Assembly: GCF_003852235.1 (NCBI RefSeq)
Contig: NZ_CP027732.1
Coordinates: forward strand, 5,270,001-5,334,000
Length of the DNA stretch: 64,000 bases
Reading direction: 5' to 3'
Origin: Pseudomonas sp. R4-35-07
GTDB lineage: Bacteria; Pseudomonadota; Gammaproteobacteria; Pseudomonadales; Pseudomonadaceae
Shown here piece after piece: positions 35,531-46,426 of this stretch (position 1 is the first letter of the stretch; each line of letters opens with the position of its first letter). The notes below the pieces were generated by a model. That model saw only the letters and a program-made list of their open reading frames with translations. It searched no databases and was not told the origin of the DNA. The translations under genes were made by a program, and so were the position numbers.

Positions 35531-37336
35531 TTAGTAAGCCAGGCCGAAGTCTTCTTCTTTCATGTCCATCAGGTTGCTGGCGCCCGACAGCATGGTTGCC
35601 ACGTGGGTGCGGGTACGCGGCAGGATGCGCTGGAAGTAGAAGCGCGCGGTCTGCAGCTTGGCGGTGTAGAACGCCTCTTCGGTGGTGCCAGCAGCCAGTT
35701 TTTCAGCGGCCAGGCGGGCCATGTCGGCCCAGAAGTAAGCCAGGCACGCGTAACCGGAGTACATCAGGTAGTCCACCGAGGCGGCACCGACTTCTTCACG
35801 GTCTTTCATCGCGGCCATGCCGACCTTCATGGTCAACTCGCCCCACTCTTTGTTCAGCGCCGCCAGCGGTGTAACGAACTCTTTGACCGCGTCATTGCCT
35901 TCGTTGGCCTGGCAGAACTTGTGGACGATCTTGGTGAAGCCCTTCAGCGCTTCGCCTTGGGTCATCAGCACTTTACGACCGAGCAGGTCCAGCGCCTGAA
36001 TGCCGGTGGTGCCTTCGTACAGCATCGAAATACGGCTGTCGCGAACGTTCTGCTCCATGCCCCACTCAGCGATGAACCCGTGGCCGCCGTAGATCTGCAC
36101 GCCGTGGTTGGCGGACTCGAAACCGACTTCGGTCATGAACGCCTTGGCGATCGGGGTCATGAAGGCCAGCAGGCCATCAGCCTGTTTCTTGGCTTCGTCA
36201 TCGGTGCCGTACTTGACGATGTCCACTTGCTTGGCGGTGAAGTACACCATCGCACGGTTGCCTTCGGCGAAGGCTTTCATGGTCAGCAGCATGCGGCGTA
36301 CGTCGGGGTGCACGATGATCGGGTCGGCGGCTTTTTCCGGCGCTTTCGGGCCGGTCAGGGAGCGCATCTGCAAGCGATCACGCGCATATTTGAGGCCGCC
36401 CTGAAAGCCGATTTCGGCGTGGGCCAGGCCTTGCAGCGCAGTCCCCAGACGCGCGGTGTTCATAAAGGTGAACATGCAGTTCAGGCCTTTGTTCGCCGGG
36501 CCGATCAGGTAACCGGTAGCCGCGTCGAAGTTCATCACGCAGGTGGCGTTGCCGTGGATACCCATCTTGTGCTCCAGGGAGCCACAGGTCACCGCGTTGC
36601 GCTCGCCCACCGAACCATCGGCGTTGGGCAGGAACTTGGGCACGATGAACAACGAGATACCTTTGGTGCCAGCCGGTGCATCCGGCAGGCGCGCCAGGAC
36701 GATGTGGACGATGTTGTCGGCCATGTCGTGTTCACCGGCCGAGATGAAGATCTTGGTGCCGGAGACTTTGTAGGAACCGTCAGCCTGGGGTTCGGCCTTG
36801 GTGCGCAGCATGCCCAGATCGGTGCCGCAGTGCGGCTCGGTCAGGCACATGGTGCCGGTCCACTCGCCCGAGACCAGTTTGGTCAGGTAGGCGTCTTGCT
36901 GCTCGGGCGTGCCGTGCTCGGAAATGGTGTTCATCGCGCCATGGGACAGGCCTGGGTACATGCCCCACGACCAGTTGGCTTCGCCGACCATTTCACTCAC
37001 CGCCAGGCCCAGGGACTCCGGCAGACCTTGGCCGCCGTGCGCTACATCGTGAGCCAGGCTCGGCCAGCCGCCTTCGACGAACTGTTTGTAGGCTTCTTTG
37101 AAACCTGCTGGGGTTTTAACGCCTGACTCGCTCCAGGTACACCCTTCGATGTCACCCACGCGGTTCAACGGTGCCAGCACTTGCTCACAGAACTTGGCGC
37201 CTTCTTCCAGAATGGCGTCGACCATGTCCGGCGTAGCGTCCTGGCAAGCCGGCAGGCTCTGATAGTGCGCTTCATAGCCGAGCAGTTCGTCACGCACGAA
37301 GCGAATATCACGCAAGGGGGCCTTGTAGTCAGGCAT
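35531..37336 (-). CDS. acyl-CoA dehydrogenase (FadE1/PA0506-like)
   Basis: A 601-aa protein from the ATG at 37334-37336 (AGAGG 8 nt upstream), the same length as P. aeruginosa PA0506 as I recall it. Motifs: [33 protein letters not shown], and an N-terminal [19 protein letters not shown]0506 has been described as a fatty acyl-CoA dehydrogenase under PsrA control. The two PsrA-like palindromes about 60 bp upstream support fatty-acid induction here as well. Confidence 0.93.
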   Translation of the reverse strand: MPDYKAPLRDIRFVRDELLGYEAHYQSLPACQDATPDMVDAILEEGAKFCEQVLAPLNRVGDIEGCTWSESGVKTPAGFKEAYKQFVEGGWPSLAHDVAHGGQGLPESLGLAVSEMVGEANWSWGMYPGLSHGAMNTISEHGTPEQQDAYLTKLVSGEWTGTMCLTEPHCGTDLGMLRTKAEPQADGSYKVSGTKIFISAGEHDMADNIVHIVLARLPDAPAGTKGISLFIVPKFLPNADGSVGERNAVTCGSLEHKMGIHGNATCVMNFDAATGYLIGPANKGLNCMFTFMNTARLGTALQGLAHAEIGFQGGLKYARDRLQMRSLTGPKAPEKAADPIIVHPDVRRMLLTMKAFAEGNRAMVYFTAKQVDIVKYGTDDEAKKQADGLLAFMTPIAKAFMTEVGFESANHGVQIYGGHGFIAEWGMEQNVRDSRISMLYEGTTGIQALDLLGRKVLMTQGEALKGFTKIVHKFCQANEGNDAVKEFVTPLAALNKEWGELTMKVGMAAMKDREEVGAASVDYLMYSGYACLAYFWADMARLAAEKLAAGTTEEAFYTAKLQTARFYFQRILPRTRTHVATMLSGASNLMDMKEEDFGLAY

Positions 37337-37396
37337 AGCGATAAACCTCTGCTGATGTATCTGGGATGAACAACCGCGTGGATGTGTGATGGCGGT

Positions 37397-37423
37397 CAAA
37401 CAGGTGTTTGAAACATACGTTTA
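37397..37423 (-). promoter_or_regulatory. two overlapping PsrA-type operators upstream of the FadE1-like gene
   Basis: CAAAC-aggt-GTTTG (37397-37410) is a perfect match to the PsrA palindrome (C/G)AAAC-N4-GTTT(G/C). It shares one base with a second site, GAAAC-atac-GTTTA (37410-37423). Both lie 61-87 bp upstream of the dehydrogenase start. PsrA is a TetR-type repressor released by long-chain fatty acids. Confidence 0.75.
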
Positions 37424-37555
37424 CGACCTGGGGTTGTCAAGCGTCGGCCCGATGCCGTTTGTCTTGATGCGGGTCAATGGCAGGCACGGCGAAGCCTGTG
37501 GCGGGTTGCCACAGCTCAAGAAGTGTAGGAGTTCGGCGGGAGGGCACGGAACACA

Positions 37556-37644
37556 TGTGGGAGGGGGCTTGCTCCCGATGGCGGTGCATCAGTCAAATAG
37601 CTATCGACTGATAGACCTCTATCGGGAGCAAGCCCCCTCCCACA
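37556..37644 (+). repeat. REPIN
   Basis: Inverted REP pair (TGTGGGAGGGGGCTTGCTCC and complement) around a spacer of about 40 bp, in the gap between the FadE1-like gene and the 93-aa gene. Confidence 0.9.
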
Positions 37645-37667
37645 TTGTGAAGTGCATTCAGCGTGAA

Positions 37668-37949
37668 TCAGGCGTAGGTATCGATCAACGTACCGAGCAT
37701 TTCGTCCGAAGCCTTGGCAACTTTTGCCCCCAGCTCCACTTGAAACTTGCCCTGGGCCATTTCGACCATATTGCTCGCCGAATTGGATGCCTGGGCACGA
37801 TCGTTGGCTTGCAGACGGTCGCTCTGCGCGGCCGATGGCTGGGTGGTCGCGGCGCTGGCAATGTTGCCGGCGGCCTGGTCGACACGGCTCTGCCCGGCCT
37901 GAATAGTGCTCAGGCCCGAATAAAACGCGCTGCTTCCAGAGATTTCCAT
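37668..37949 (-). CDS. conserved hypothetical protein, rod/hook-like N-terminus
   Basis: A 93-aa protein, MEISGSSAFYSGLSTIQAGQ then SRVDQAAGNIASAAT. The N-terminal heptads (L-x-x-IQAGQ-x-RVDQAAGNIA) resemble the N-terminal helix of flagellar rod/hook proteins, but the protein is far too short to be one. An equivalent small gene lies near bioD in P. aeruginosa (PA0505, from memory). The function is unknown. Confidence 0.7.
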   Translation of the reverse strand: MEISGSSAFYSGLSTIQAGQSRVDQAAGNIASAATTQPSAAQSDRLQANDRAQASNSASNMVEMAQGKFQVELGAKVAKASDEMLGTLIDTYA

Positions 37950-38055
37950 GGCGCAAGCCTGCCTTTAGAGAATCGTGATGGCCAATTGAACCAGACATCC
38001 TGGCAAAAGGCCCGCTAAAAACACTAATGGCATATTGCCTTAGCGATAGCCAAAA

Positions 38056-38736
38056 TCAGTCAAGCAGGTCCATTTCCAGGTAGGCGGCCACCGCGCCTGC
38101 CCCGGCGTGCTTGAGTTTGGGTACTCGCCCCAGGCAAGGCGCCGGCAAACGCTCGGCCAAGGTGGCGAGGTTCTCTTCCAGACGAGAGGTCTTCGGATCG
38201 ATGATATTGGCCACCCAACCGGCCAGCGACAGACCATCTCGTGCGATCGCTTCGGCCGTGAGCAACGCGTGGCTGATACACCCCAGCCGCACCCCCACCA
38301 CCAGAATCACCGGCAGCTTGAGCGCAATGGCCAGGTCCGACAGATTGGCCTGGTCGGCCAGGGGCACACGCCAACCGCCCGCGCCTTCGATCAACGTGAA
38401 GTCCGCTTGGTGCGCCAGGATCCGTTGCATCGGCTTGAGCAGCGACTGCACCGTGAGCGCGACACCTGCCTCACGGGCGGCCAGATGCGGTGCAATCGCC
38501 GGTTCGAACGCCACCGGGTTGACCTCGGCATACGTCAAGGGCAACGAACATTCGGCGAGCAGCGCCAGGGCATCGGCATTGCGCAACCCCTTGGGCGTTA
38601 CCTGGCAGCCCGAGGCCACGGGCTTTCCCGCCGCCGTGCTTTTGCCGGCTTGCCGCGCGGCATGCAGCAGGCCGGCAGCGATGGTGGTCTTGCCCACATC
38701 GGTGTCGGTACCGGTGATGAAATAAGCGGCGCTCAT
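38056..38736 (-). CDS. bioD: dethiobiotin synthetase
   Basis: A 226-aa P-loop enzyme starting [24 protein letters not shown], with the conserved GTDTDVGKT loop. The GAGGWRVPL motif contacts the substrate. It converts DAPA, CO2 and ATP to dethiobiotin. It is the last gene of bioB-F-H-C-D and overlaps bioC by 4 bp. Confidence 0.96.
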   Translation of the reverse strand: MSAAYFITGTDTDVGKTTIAAGLLHAARQAGKSTAAGKPVASGCQVTPKGLRNADALALLAECSLPLTYAEVNPVAFEPAIAPHLAAREAGVALTVQSLLKPMQRILAHQADFTLIEGAGGWRVPLADQANLSDLAIALKLPVILVVGVRLGCISHALLTAEAIARDGLSLAGWVANIIDPKTSRLEENLATLAERLPAPCLGRVPKLKHAGAGAVAAYLEMDLLD

Positions 38737-39545
38737 AGCGGTTTCTCCAGTACGGCGTACACCACCTGATAGGTGGCGGGCAGGCCGTGGGCCTGACGGA
38801 ACTGCTCGTAAGCCTGGATCAATGCCGCGATTCGCGCACGGCCGGTCAACCCTCCCGGGCGCCCTGGGTTGAGGTTATGCGCGCCCAAGGCTTTCAATTC
38901 GTGGGTCAGGCTGCGTACGTCCGGGTAATGCAGTACATGGGCCCGCCGCTCCAGGCTCGCCACCCGAAAACCACTGGCGGCGCACAGCTGTTGATACGCC
39001 TCGAAGGTGCGGAAGCGGTTGACGTGAACCAGGCCATCCGCCGCGCGCCAGCTTTCGCGCAGCTCATCCAGCGTGCCCACGCACAGGCTGGCGAAGGCCA
39101 GCACGCCGCCCGGTTGCAGCACGCGAAACGCTTCACTGAGGACCGCATCGAAATTCGCACACCACTGCACCGCCAGGCTGGAGAAGATCAGCTCGAAGCT
39201 GTCGGCCTTCAGCGGCAGGCGTTCCGCATCCCCCGCGACGAAGTGCTGCGCGCCGCCCAAAGGCAGCGCATGGTTGAGCATGCCCTCGGCAATATCCAGC
39301 GCCGTGCCTTGGCCGGCCGGCAGGCGCTCAGCCAGTGCACGGCTGAAATAGCCCGTGCCGCAGCCCAGGTCGAGCCAGCGCTGGGGCGCGCGGCCCATCG
39401 GCAGCCGAGCGAGCAGTGCGTGCCCGACCGCCCGCTGCAACTCGGCCACGCTGTCGTAACTGGCGGCGGCTCGAGAGAACGACGCGGCCACCTGACGCTT
39501 GTCCGGCAAGGCGCCCGGCAGAGGAGGATGGGATAGATCAGTCAT
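38733..39545 (-). CDS. bioC: malonyl-ACP O-methyltransferase BioC
   Basis: About 270 aa from the ATG at 39543-39545 ([20 protein letters not shown]); an ATG at 39557 is also in frame. SAM-binding motif [14 protein letters not shown]. BioC methylates malonyl-ACP, disguising it as a primer so that fatty acid synthesis can build the pimeloyl chain. It overlaps both bioH and bioD. Confidence 0.95.
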   Translation of the reverse strand: MTDLSHPPLPGALPDKRQVAASFSRAAASYDSVAELQRAVGHALLARLPMGRAPQRWLDLGCGTGYFSRALAERLPAGQGTALDIAEGMLNHALPLGGAQHFVAGDAERLPLKADSFELIFSSLAVQWCANFDAVLSEAFRVLQPGGVLAFASLCVGTLDELRESWRAADGLVHVNRFRTFEAYQQLCAASGFRVASLERRAHVLHYPDVRSLTHELKALGAHNLNPGRPGGLTGRARIAALIQAYEQFRQAHGLPATYQVVYAVLEKPL

Positions 39546-40269
39546 CAACGCACTCATGCAAAAAAGCCTGGATGGCCCCCGCCACACCGTGGGGGTCCTC
39601 CAGAAGAAAAGCGTGACCGGCCTGTTCAATCAGGCCGATTTCCACATCGGGCAGCAGCGCCAGCAAATCACTGGCGGCTTCGGCCGGCACCAGCCCGTCC
39701 TGACCGGCAAACAGGTGCAGCTGTGGCCCGCGAAAGGCCTGCAAGGCGGCGCGGGTGTCCAGTTGGGCGAGCAACTCCAGGCCGGGCATCAATACGCTGG
39801 GCGCAGTGTTCGGTGCCCCGCTGACCAGCAGCCGCGACAGCCCGCGTGGGTCGGCGGCGCCTTTGGCGCACAACAGGCCAAAGCGCTTGAGGGTGACCTG
39901 GGAATCCGCGTGGCAGCCGGCGAGGAACGCGTCGAATGTTTCAGCGGGCATGGCATGCGGCCAATCAGCGTGGGCGACAAAACACGGATTGCTCGCCAGG
40001 GTGAGCAAACCGCAGCAACGCTCGCCGCGTCGCGCCGCCAGCTCTGAGGCGAGCATGCCGCCGAGGGACCAGCCGCCGAGCCAGACATTGTCCGGCAGCG
40101 TGGCATCCAGTTCGTCGAGCCATTCGGCCAGTTCGCTGCCGTCCAGTGCCGGCAAGGGCTCGACCTGCACCTGCAGGTGTTCATTCAAGCCCTGCAACGC
40201 CGCAGCCAGCGGCTCCAGCGGCGACACCCCCAGGCCCCAGCCGGGCAGCAATACCAGTCGGTCACGCAT
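39538..40269 (-). CDS. bioH: pimeloyl-ACP methyl ester esterase BioH
   Basis: A 243-aa alpha/beta hydrolase. The nucleophile elbow GWSLGGM holds the catalytic Ser; the Asp ([12 protein letters not shown]) and the His ([12 protein letters not shown]) are visible. BioH removes the methyl group from pimeloyl-ACP, ending the chain-building stage. It overlaps bioF by 8 bp. Confidence 0.94.
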   Translation of the reverse strand: MRDRLVLLPGWGLGVSPLEPLAAALQGLNEHLQVQVEPLPALDGSELAEWLDELDATLPDNVWLGGWSLGGMLASELAARRGERCCGLLTLASNPCFVAHADWPHAMPAETFDAFLAGCHADSQVTLKRFGLLCAKGAADPRGLSRLLVSGAPNTAPSVLMPGLELLAQLDTRAALQAFRGPQLHLFAGQDGLVPAEAASDLLALLPDVEIGLIEQAGHAFLLEDPHGVAGAIQAFLHECVDD

Positions 40270-41443
40270 GCTCGGGCTCCGTGGCGTTCAACAATCGGAA
40301 ACATGCTTCCAACGCGTTTAACAATAGCTGCACCTGCGCCGCGCTGTGGGCCGCCGTCAATGTCACGCGCAAACGAGCACTGCCGGCGGGCACAGTGGGC
40401 GGGCGAATCGCGGTCACCATCAACCCGCGCTCGCGCAGCATGTGCGACAGGCGCAGGGCACGCGCGCTGTCGCCAATCAGGATCGGTTGGATCGGGGTAA
40501 AACTGTCCATCAGCGCCAGGCCGATCTGTTCGGCGCCCTGGCGAAACTGGCGGATCAACGCGTTGAGGTGCTCGCGTCGCCAGTGTTCGCTGCGCAGCAG
40601 CTCCAGGCTTTTCAGGGTGGCGCAGGCCAATGCCGGTGGCTGGCTCGTGGTGTAGATGTATGGACGGGCGAATTGGATCAGGCTTTCGATCAGTTCTTCA
40701 CTGCCCGCCACAAAGGCCCCGGCGGTGCCGAACGCTTTGCCCAGGGTGCCGACCAGCACCGGCACGTCCTCCTGACTCAGGCCGAAATGTTCGACGATGC
40801 CCGCGCCATTGGCCCCCAGCGGGCCAAAGCCGTGGGCGTCATCCACCATCAACCAGGCACCTTTGGCCTTGGCTTCACGGGCCAGCGCCGGCAGATCGGC
40901 CAGGTCGCCATCCATGCTGAATACGCCATCGGTCACCACCAGCGTGTTACCGCAGGCTTTCTCCAGGCGCTTGGCCAGGCTGGCGGCATCGTTATGCAGG
41001 TAGCGGTTGAAACGCGCCCCCGACAACAAGCCGGCATCCAGCAACGACGCATGGTTGAGACGGTCTTCCAGCACCGTATCGCCCGGCCCCACCAACGCCG
41101 TGACCGCACCGAGGTTGGCCATGTAGCCGGTGGTAAACAGCAACGCACGCGGGCGCCCGGTCAGGTCGGCCAGTGCTTCTTCCAGCGCATGGTGCGGCGT
41201 GGCGTGGCCCACCACCAAGTGCGACGCACCACCGCCCACGCCCCAGCGGGACGCACCGGCGCGCCAGGCCTCGATCACCTGCGGATGGTTGGCCAGGCCC
41301 AGGTAGTCGTTATTGCAGAAGGCGAGCAGCGGCTTGCCGTCCACCACCACTTCCGGGCCCTGAGGGCTCTGCAGCAAGGGGCGTTGACGGTAAAGGTGTT
41401 CGGCACGGCGGGCAGCGAGGCGCGCGGCGAGATCGAAAGACAT
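40262..41443 (-). CDS. bioF: 8-amino-7-oxononanoate synthase
   Basis: A 393-aa PLP enzyme of the alpha-oxoamine synthase family. The PLP lysine is in [20 protein letters not shown] holds the ring-contacting Asp/His. It condenses pimeloyl-ACP with L-alanine. A REPIN lies between bioB and bioF, so these two are not directly abutting. Confidence 0.96.
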   Translation of the reverse strand: MSFDLAARLAARRAEHLYRQRPLLQSPQGPEVVVDGKPLLAFCNNDYLGLANHPQVIEAWRAGASRWGVGGGASHLVVGHATPHHALEEALADLTGRPRALLFTTGYMANLGAVTALVGPGDTVLEDRLNHASLLDAGLLSGARFNRYLHNDAASLAKRLEKACGNTLVVTDGVFSMDGDLADLPALAREAKAKGAWLMVDDAHGFGPLGANGAGIVEHFGLSQEDVPVLVGTLGKAFGTAGAFVAGSEELIESLIQFARPYIYTTSQPPALACATLKSLELLRSEHWRREHLNALIRQFRQGAEQIGLALMDSFTPIQPILIGDSARALRLSHMLRERGLMVTAIRPPTVPAGSARLRVTLTAAHSAAQVQLLLNALEACFRLLNATEPEHA

Positions 41444-41465
41444 GCAGGGTCAACTCGGTCAAAAC

Positions 41466-41555
41466 TGTGGGAGGGGGCTTGCTCCCGATGGCGGTATCTC
41501 AGTCAACATAAGTGCTGACTGACCCATCGCCATCGGGAGCAAGCCCCCTCCCACA
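41466..41555 (+). repeat. REPIN between bioB and bioF
   Basis: Inverted REP pair; its long stem is transcribed inside the bio operon and could affect bioF expression relative to bioB (inference). Confidence 0.9.
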
Positions 41556-41572
41556 TTGGGATTTGGTTTCAG

Positions 41573-42628
41573 TCAAACAGCGGCGTTGTAGAACTGTTCG
41601 CTGCTCTTCTGCTCCACCAACGCCTGCTCAATGGCCGCCTGATGCACTTCATCGGCGTGCTCCTCGCGGGCTTCCGGCAGGATCCCGAGGCGCGAGAACA
41701 ATTGCATGTCCTTGTCCGCCTGCGGGTTGGCGGTGGTCAGCAGCTTGTCGCCGTAGAAAATCGAGTTGGCGCCAGCAAAGAACGCCAGCGCCTGCATCTG
41801 CTCGTTCATCGCCTCACGCCCAGCCGACAGGCGCACATGGGATTGCGGCATCAGGATGCGCGCCACCGCCAGCATGCGGATGAAGTCGAACGGGTCGATG
41901 TCGTCGGCATTTTCCAGCGGCGTACCGGCCACCTTGACCAGCATGTTGATCGGCACCGACTCCGGATGCTCCGGCAGGTTGGCCAGGTGGATCAGCAGGT
42001 TGGCACGGTCATCCAGGGACTCGCCCATGCCAAGGATGCCGCCCGAGCAGATTTTCATCCCCGACTCACGCACGTAGGCCAGGGTTTGCAGACGCTCGCC
42101 GTAGGTGCGCGTGGTGATGATCGACCCGTAGAATTCCGGCGAGGTGTCCAGGTTGTGGTTGTAGTAATCAAGGCCAGCCTGGGCCAGCGCGGCGGTCTGG
42201 TCCTGATCGAGACGGCCGAGGGTCATGCAGGTTTCCAGGCCCATGGCCTTCACGCCTTTGACCATCTCCAGCACGTAGGGCATGTCTTTGGCCGAAGGAT
42301 GCTTCCATGCGGCGCCCATGCAGAAACGCGTCGAACCGATGGCCTTGGCGCGCGCGGCCTCTTCGAGGACCTTTTGCACTTCCATCAGTTTTTCTTTTTC
42401 CAGGCCGGTGTTGTAGTGACCCGACTGCGGACAATATTTGCAATCTTCCGGGCACGCGCCAGTTTTGATCGACAGCAGGGTGGATACCTGCACGCGGTTG
42501 GCGTCGAAATGCGCGCGGTGCACGGTCTGCGCCTGGAACAGCAGGTCATTGAACGGCTGCACGAACAGTGCTTTGACTTCGGCCAAAGACCAATCGTGAC
42601 GCAGGGTGGCAGAGGTGCTGGCGCTCAT
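41573..42628 (-). CDS. bioB: biotin synthase
   Basis: A 351-aa radical SAM enzyme with the cluster motif CPEDCKYC (C-x3-C-x2-C). Further downstream are the GGILGMGE and RLSAGRE motifs, the latter with the Arg that binds the auxiliary 2Fe-2S cluster. It inserts sulfur into dethiobiotin. First gene of the biotin operon, divergent from comF with a 92-bp gap. Confidence 0.97.
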   Translation of the reverse strand: MSASTSATLRHDWSLAEVKALFVQPFNDLLFQAQTVHRAHFDANRVQVSTLLSIKTGACPEDCKYCPQSGHYNTGLEKEKLMEVQKVLEEAARAKAIGSTRFCMGAAWKHPSAKDMPYVLEMVKGVKAMGLETCMTLGRLDQDQTAALAQAGLDYYNHNLDTSPEFYGSIITTRTYGERLQTLAYVRESGMKICSGGILGMGESLDDRANLLIHLANLPEHPESVPINMLVKVAGTPLENADDIDPFDFIRMLAVARILMPQSHVRLSAGREAMNEQMQALAFFAGANSIFYGDKLLTTANPQADKDMQLFSRLGILPEAREEHADEVHQAAIEQALVEQKSSEQFYNAAV

Positions 42629-42720
42629 GGGTGATTCCTTGATTATGCTTAGGCTAACGCTGCGGGCAGGGCAATACCCACAGGTACGACACGGATGCTC
42701 GGCATATTTAAGGAAGATTC

Positions 42721-43458
42721 ATGCGCTGTCAACCAACCCACAAACACCAGGTTTACATCTGGTTAAAAAGCGTACAAACCTGTTTAATCTGCGATGAACG
42801 GGCTGATAGCGTCGATTGTGTGTGCAATGCCTGCGAAACCGAGCTGCCATGGTTGATGGAGCAGTGCGACGTGTGCGCCCTGCCCTTGCCGATGGACGGG
42901 TTGATTTGCGGCCAATGCCAGAAACACCCACCCGCGTATAAACAGGTGATCGCGCCCTGGACCTACAGTTTTCCGGTGGACAGCCTGATCAGCCGGTTCA
43001 AGCATCAGGCACGCTGGCCCTTGGGGCACTTGCTGGGACGCCTGCTCGGGCGATTCCTGCACCACCGGTTCGAGAATACCGAACTCAGCCGCCCCGATTG
43101 CCTGCTGCCGGTGCCGATGCCACCCAAACGTCTGCGCCAGCGGGGTTATAACCAGGCCGCAATGCTGGCGCGCTGGCTCAGCAGCGACCTGAACATCCCC
43201 TACGATGAACACCTGCTGTTACGTCCCCATGAAACCGTTGCGCAACAAGACCTCGACGCCAAGACGCGCAAGCGCAACCTGCGCGATGCCTTCGCCCTGG
43301 CACCCGGCGCCTGGGTGCAGGGACGTCACCTGGCGCTGGTCGACGATGTACTGACCACCGGCGCCACCGCCCATAGCCTGGCGCGGTTATTGATGCAGGC
43401 CGGTGCGCGCCAGGTCGATGTGTATTGCCTGGCCCGCACGCCAAAACCCGGCGCGTGA
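42721..43458 (+). CDS. ComF-family phosphoribosyltransferase-like protein
   Basis: A 245-aa protein. Two Cys pairs at the N-terminus (CLIC...CNAC and CDVC...CGQC) form a zinc-ribbon region, and LVDDVLTTGAT near the C-terminus is the PRPP-binding loop. ComF/GntX-like proteins are linked to DNA uptake in competent bacteria; the biochemical role is unsettled. Its place next to bioB is shared by many gammaproteobacteria. Confidence 0.92.
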   Translation: MRCQPTHKHQVYIWLKSVQTCLICDERADSVDCVCNACETELPWLMEQCDVCALPLPMDGLICGQCQKHPPAYKQVIAPWTYSFPVDSLISRFKHQARWPLGHLLGRLLGRFLHHRFENTELSRPDCLLPVPMPPKRLRQRGYNQAAMLARWLSSDLNIPYDEHLLLRPHETVAQQDLDAKTRKRNLRDAFALAPGAWVQGRHLALVDDVLTTGATAHSLARLLMQAGARQVDVYCLARTPKPGA

Positions 43459-43515
43459 CTTGACTCCCGTGCCGCTGGGCGGCAACGTCCGCTCATTCCA
43501 GCCAAGCGTGTCCAC

Positions 43516-44280
43516 ATGCCTCTGACCTCCCCGCTCAGCCAGCACATCATCCGCCGCCCTCAGCGCATTGCCCTGCTGGGGCATATCGCCGAGCAGGGCT
43601 CCATCACCCGCGCCGCCAAAAGTGCGGGGTTGAGCTACAAAGCCGCCTGGGACGCCATCGATGAACTGAACAATCTGGCGCAAAAACCTCTGGTGGAGCG
43701 CAGCGTCGGCGGCAAAGGCGGTGGCGGCGCCAGGCTGACCGCCGAAGGTGAGCGCGTGCTGCGCCTCTATCAGCGCCTGCAAGTGCTGCAAGCTGAAGTG
43801 CTCGCCACGGACGAAGCGGCCCGCGACTTCAACCTGCTGGGGCGCCTGATGCTGCGCACCAGTGCGCGCAATCAACTGCACGGCCAGGTCAGCGCCATTG
43901 AGCGCCAGGGCCGTAATGACCGAGTCCGCCTGCGATTGGCTGGCGGCCTGCAGCTGGACGCACAGATCACCCACGACAGCACGCAACGGCTGGAGCTTGA
44001 GGCTGGCGTGGAAGTGGTTGCCCTGATCAAGGCCGGATGGTTGGAATTGTTGGCCATCGGGCAAGCCGCAACACCTGGACACAATTGCCTGAGCGGTATG
44101 ATCGAGACGATTCTGGACGCCGAAGACGGCCCCAGCGAAGTGCGCATCGGCCTGCCCAACGGTCAGGTGCTGTGTGCCCTGGCGCAGCCCGCCGCACTTA
44201 CCGCGCTCAATGCAGCGCAAGGCCAGCCGATCCAAGTGCAGTTCGCCCCCGGCAATGTATTGCTCGGCACCCCGGTGTAG
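43516..44280 (+). CDS. modE: ModE-like molybdate-responsive regulator
   Basis: A 254-aa protein. The N-terminal winged HTH (RIALLGHIAEQGSITRAAKSAGLSYKAAWDAID) is the ModE/LysR-type fold. Two TOBE (molbindin) domains follow (about 122-185 and 195-253, with SARNQLHGQVSAIERQG). Such proteins sense molybdate. No modABC genes lie within this window, so the symbol is by family only. Confidence 0.85.
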   Translation: MPLTSPLSQHIIRRPQRIALLGHIAEQGSITRAAKSAGLSYKAAWDAIDELNNLAQKPLVERSVGGKGGGGARLTAEGERVLRLYQRLQVLQAEVLATDEAARDFNLLGRLMLRTSARNQLHGQVSAIERQGRNDRVRLRLAGGLQLDAQITHDSTQRLELEAGVEVVALIKAGWLELLAIGQAATPGHNCLSGMIETILDAEDGPSEVRIGLPNGQVLCALAQPAALTALNAAQGQPIQVQFAPGNVLLGTPV

Positions 44281-44359
44281 CCGGCACGCGCCATCAAACT
44301 GCAACAATTTCGTCACGCGCGCTCCTTAAGGTGTCTGCAAAAACCGTAGGGAGCCTGAC

Positions 44360-46258
44360 ATGAACTTATTAGAAGAAAACCAAGCCACCGACCTTGAACA
44401 GATGGTCGGCCTCACCCGTCGCCGCTTCATCGGCGCCGGCGCCCTGTGCGGCGCTGCGATGTTCCTGGGCGGCAACCTGCTCAGCCGCAGCGCACTGGCC
44501 GTGAACGCCGCTTCTGCCAGCCCGTTGCTGGGGTTTGCCAGCATCGGCGCGGCTACCAGCGACGGCATCACCCTGCCGCCCGGCTACAGCGCCTCGGTGC
44601 TGATCAGTTGGGGCCAGCCCTTGAGCAAGCGTGCGCCAGCCTTCGACCCCAGCGGCAACGGCACCGCCGAGGCCCAGGAACAACAGTTCGGCGACAACAA
44701 CGACGGCATGAGCCTGTTTCCCTTCCCCGGTGACGACCGCCGCGCACTGATGGCGATCAACAACGAATACACCAACTACCGCTACCTCTATGCCCATGGC
44801 GGCGCGCCGCAATCGGCCGAAGACGTGCGCAAGGCGTTGGCCAGCGAAGGCGTTTCGGTGATCGAAATACAGCGCAAGGGCGATACCTGGCAGTTCGTCC
44901 AGGATTCACGCTACAACCGGCGCATCCACGGCAACACGCCGATCCGCCTGAGCGGGCCCGCCGCCGGCCACGACTGGTTGAAAACCCGCGCCGACAAAAC
45001 CGGCAAGAAAGCCCTCGGCACCTTCCAAAACTGCGCCAACGGCAAGACGCCGTGGGGCACTTACCTGACCTGCGAAGAGAACTTCACCGACTGCTTCGGC
45101 AGCAGCGACCCACAGCAAAGCTTCGACGCCGGGCAAAAACGCTATGGCGTGGTCGCCGCCAGCAAAGACATCCACTGGCACACCCACGACCCGCGCTTCG
45201 ACATGGCCAAGAACCCCAACGAACTCAACCGCCATGGTTGGGTAGTCGAAATCGACCCGTTCGACCCGCACTCCACACCCGTCAAGCGCACCGCCCTGGG
45301 CCGCTTCAAGCATGAAAATGCCGCGCTGGCAGAAACCCGCGATGGCCGCGCCGTGGTGTACATGGGCGATGACGAGCGCGGCGAGTTCATCTACAAGTTT
45401 GTCAGCCGCGATCGGATCGACCACAACAACCCGAAAGCCAACAAGGATCTGCTCGATCACGGCACTTTGTACGTGGCGATCTTCGACGCGGGCGATGGCG
45501 ACGCCGACCATCCCAAGGGCAAAGGCCAATGGGTCGAACTCACCCACGGCAAAAACGGCATCGATGCCAGCAGCGGCTTTGCCAGCCAGGCCGAAGTGCT
45601 GATTCATGCGCGCCTGGCTGCCAGCGTGGTGAAAGCCACGCGCATGGACCGCCCGGAATGGATCGTGGTCAGCCCCACCGACGGCCAGGTCTATTGCACA
45701 CTCACCAACAACGCCAAGCGCGGCGAAGACGGCCAGCCGGTGGGCGGGCCCAACCCGCGCGAAAAGAATGTGTATGGCCAGATCCTGCGTTGGAAAGCCG
45801 ACGCCGATAACCACGGTGCCACGCACTTTACCTGGGACCTGTTCGTGGTCGCCGGCAACCCCGGCGTGCACGCGGGCTCGGCGAAGGGCGGCTCGTCCAA
45901 CATCAACCCGCAAAATATGTTCAACAGCCCGGACGGCCTGGGTTTCGACAAGGCCGGCCGCCTGTGGATCCTCACCGACGGCGACTACAGCAACGCGGGC
46001 GACTTCGCCGGCATGGGCAATAACCAGATGCTCTGCGCAGACCCAACTACTGGAGAAATCCGCCGGTTCATGGTCGGGCCGGTGGCGTGTGAAGTGACCG
46101 GGATCAGCTTTTCGCCGGATCAGAAAACCCTGTTCGTGGGCATTCAGCATCCGGGTGAAACCGGGGGCTCGACCTGGCCGGAGCACCTGCCGAATGGCAA
46201 GCCGCGCTCGTCGGTGGTGGCGATTCGGCGGGATGATGGCGGGGTTGTCGGCGCCTGA
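44360..46258 (+). CDS. phoX: PhoX-family alkaline phosphatase
   Basis: A 632-aa protein with a twin-arginine signal (LTRRRFIGAGALCGAAMFLGG, about 19-39), so exported folded to the periplasm. The body is the DUF839/PhoX beta-propeller with GTYLTCEENFTD, the family's metal-site region. Characterised PhoX enzymes are calcium/iron phosphomonoesterases induced by phosphate starvation. I see no clear Pho box in the 79-bp gap upstream. Confidence 0.88.
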   Translation: MNLLEENQATDLEQMVGLTRRRFIGAGALCGAAMFLGGNLLSRSALAVNAASASPLLGFASIGAATSDGITLPPGYSASVLISWGQPLSKRAPAFDPSGNGTAEAQEQQFGDNNDGMSLFPFPGDDRRALMAINNEYTNYRYLYAHGGAPQSAEDVRKALASEGVSVIEIQRKGDTWQFVQDSRYNRRIHGNTPIRLSGPAAGHDWLKTRADKTGKKALGTFQNCANGKTPWGTYLTCEENFTDCFGSSDPQQSFDAGQKRYGVVAASKDIHWHTHDPRFDMAKNPNELNRHGWVVEIDPFDPHSTPVKRTALGRFKHENAALAETRDGRAVVYMGDDERGEFIYKFVSRDRIDHNNPKANKDLLDHGTLYVAIFDAGDGDADHPKGKGQWVELTHGKNGIDASSGFASQAEVLIHARLAASVVKATRMDRPEWIVVSPTDGQVYCTLTNNAKRGEDGQPVGGPNPREKNVYGQILRWKADADNHGATHFTWDLFVVAGNPGVHAGSAKGGSSNINPQNMFNSPDGLGFDKAGRLWILTDGDYSNAGDFAGMGNNQMLCADPTTGEIRRFMVGPVACEVTGISFSPDQKTLFVGIQHPGETGGSTWPEHLPNGKPRSSVVAIRRDDGGVVGA

Positions 46259-46264
46259 CAAACC

Positions 46265-46342
46265 GCTATCGGGGGCAAGCCCCCTCCCACATTTTGAACT
46301 GCGGATACATTCAAGTGTGGGAGGGGGCTTGCCCCCGATAGC
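46265..46342 (+). repeat. REPIN
   Basis: Inverted REP pair in the GCTTGCCCCCGAT form, starting 7 bp after phoX; may double as its transcription stop. Confidence 0.88.
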
Positions 46343-46426
46343 GATAGCACAGCCCCCACCTATCTCAAGCCCGGTGCGTTACCATACCCGGCCGGACGCG
46401 GCGCCCTGCTGCGCGCAGGAGTTCGC

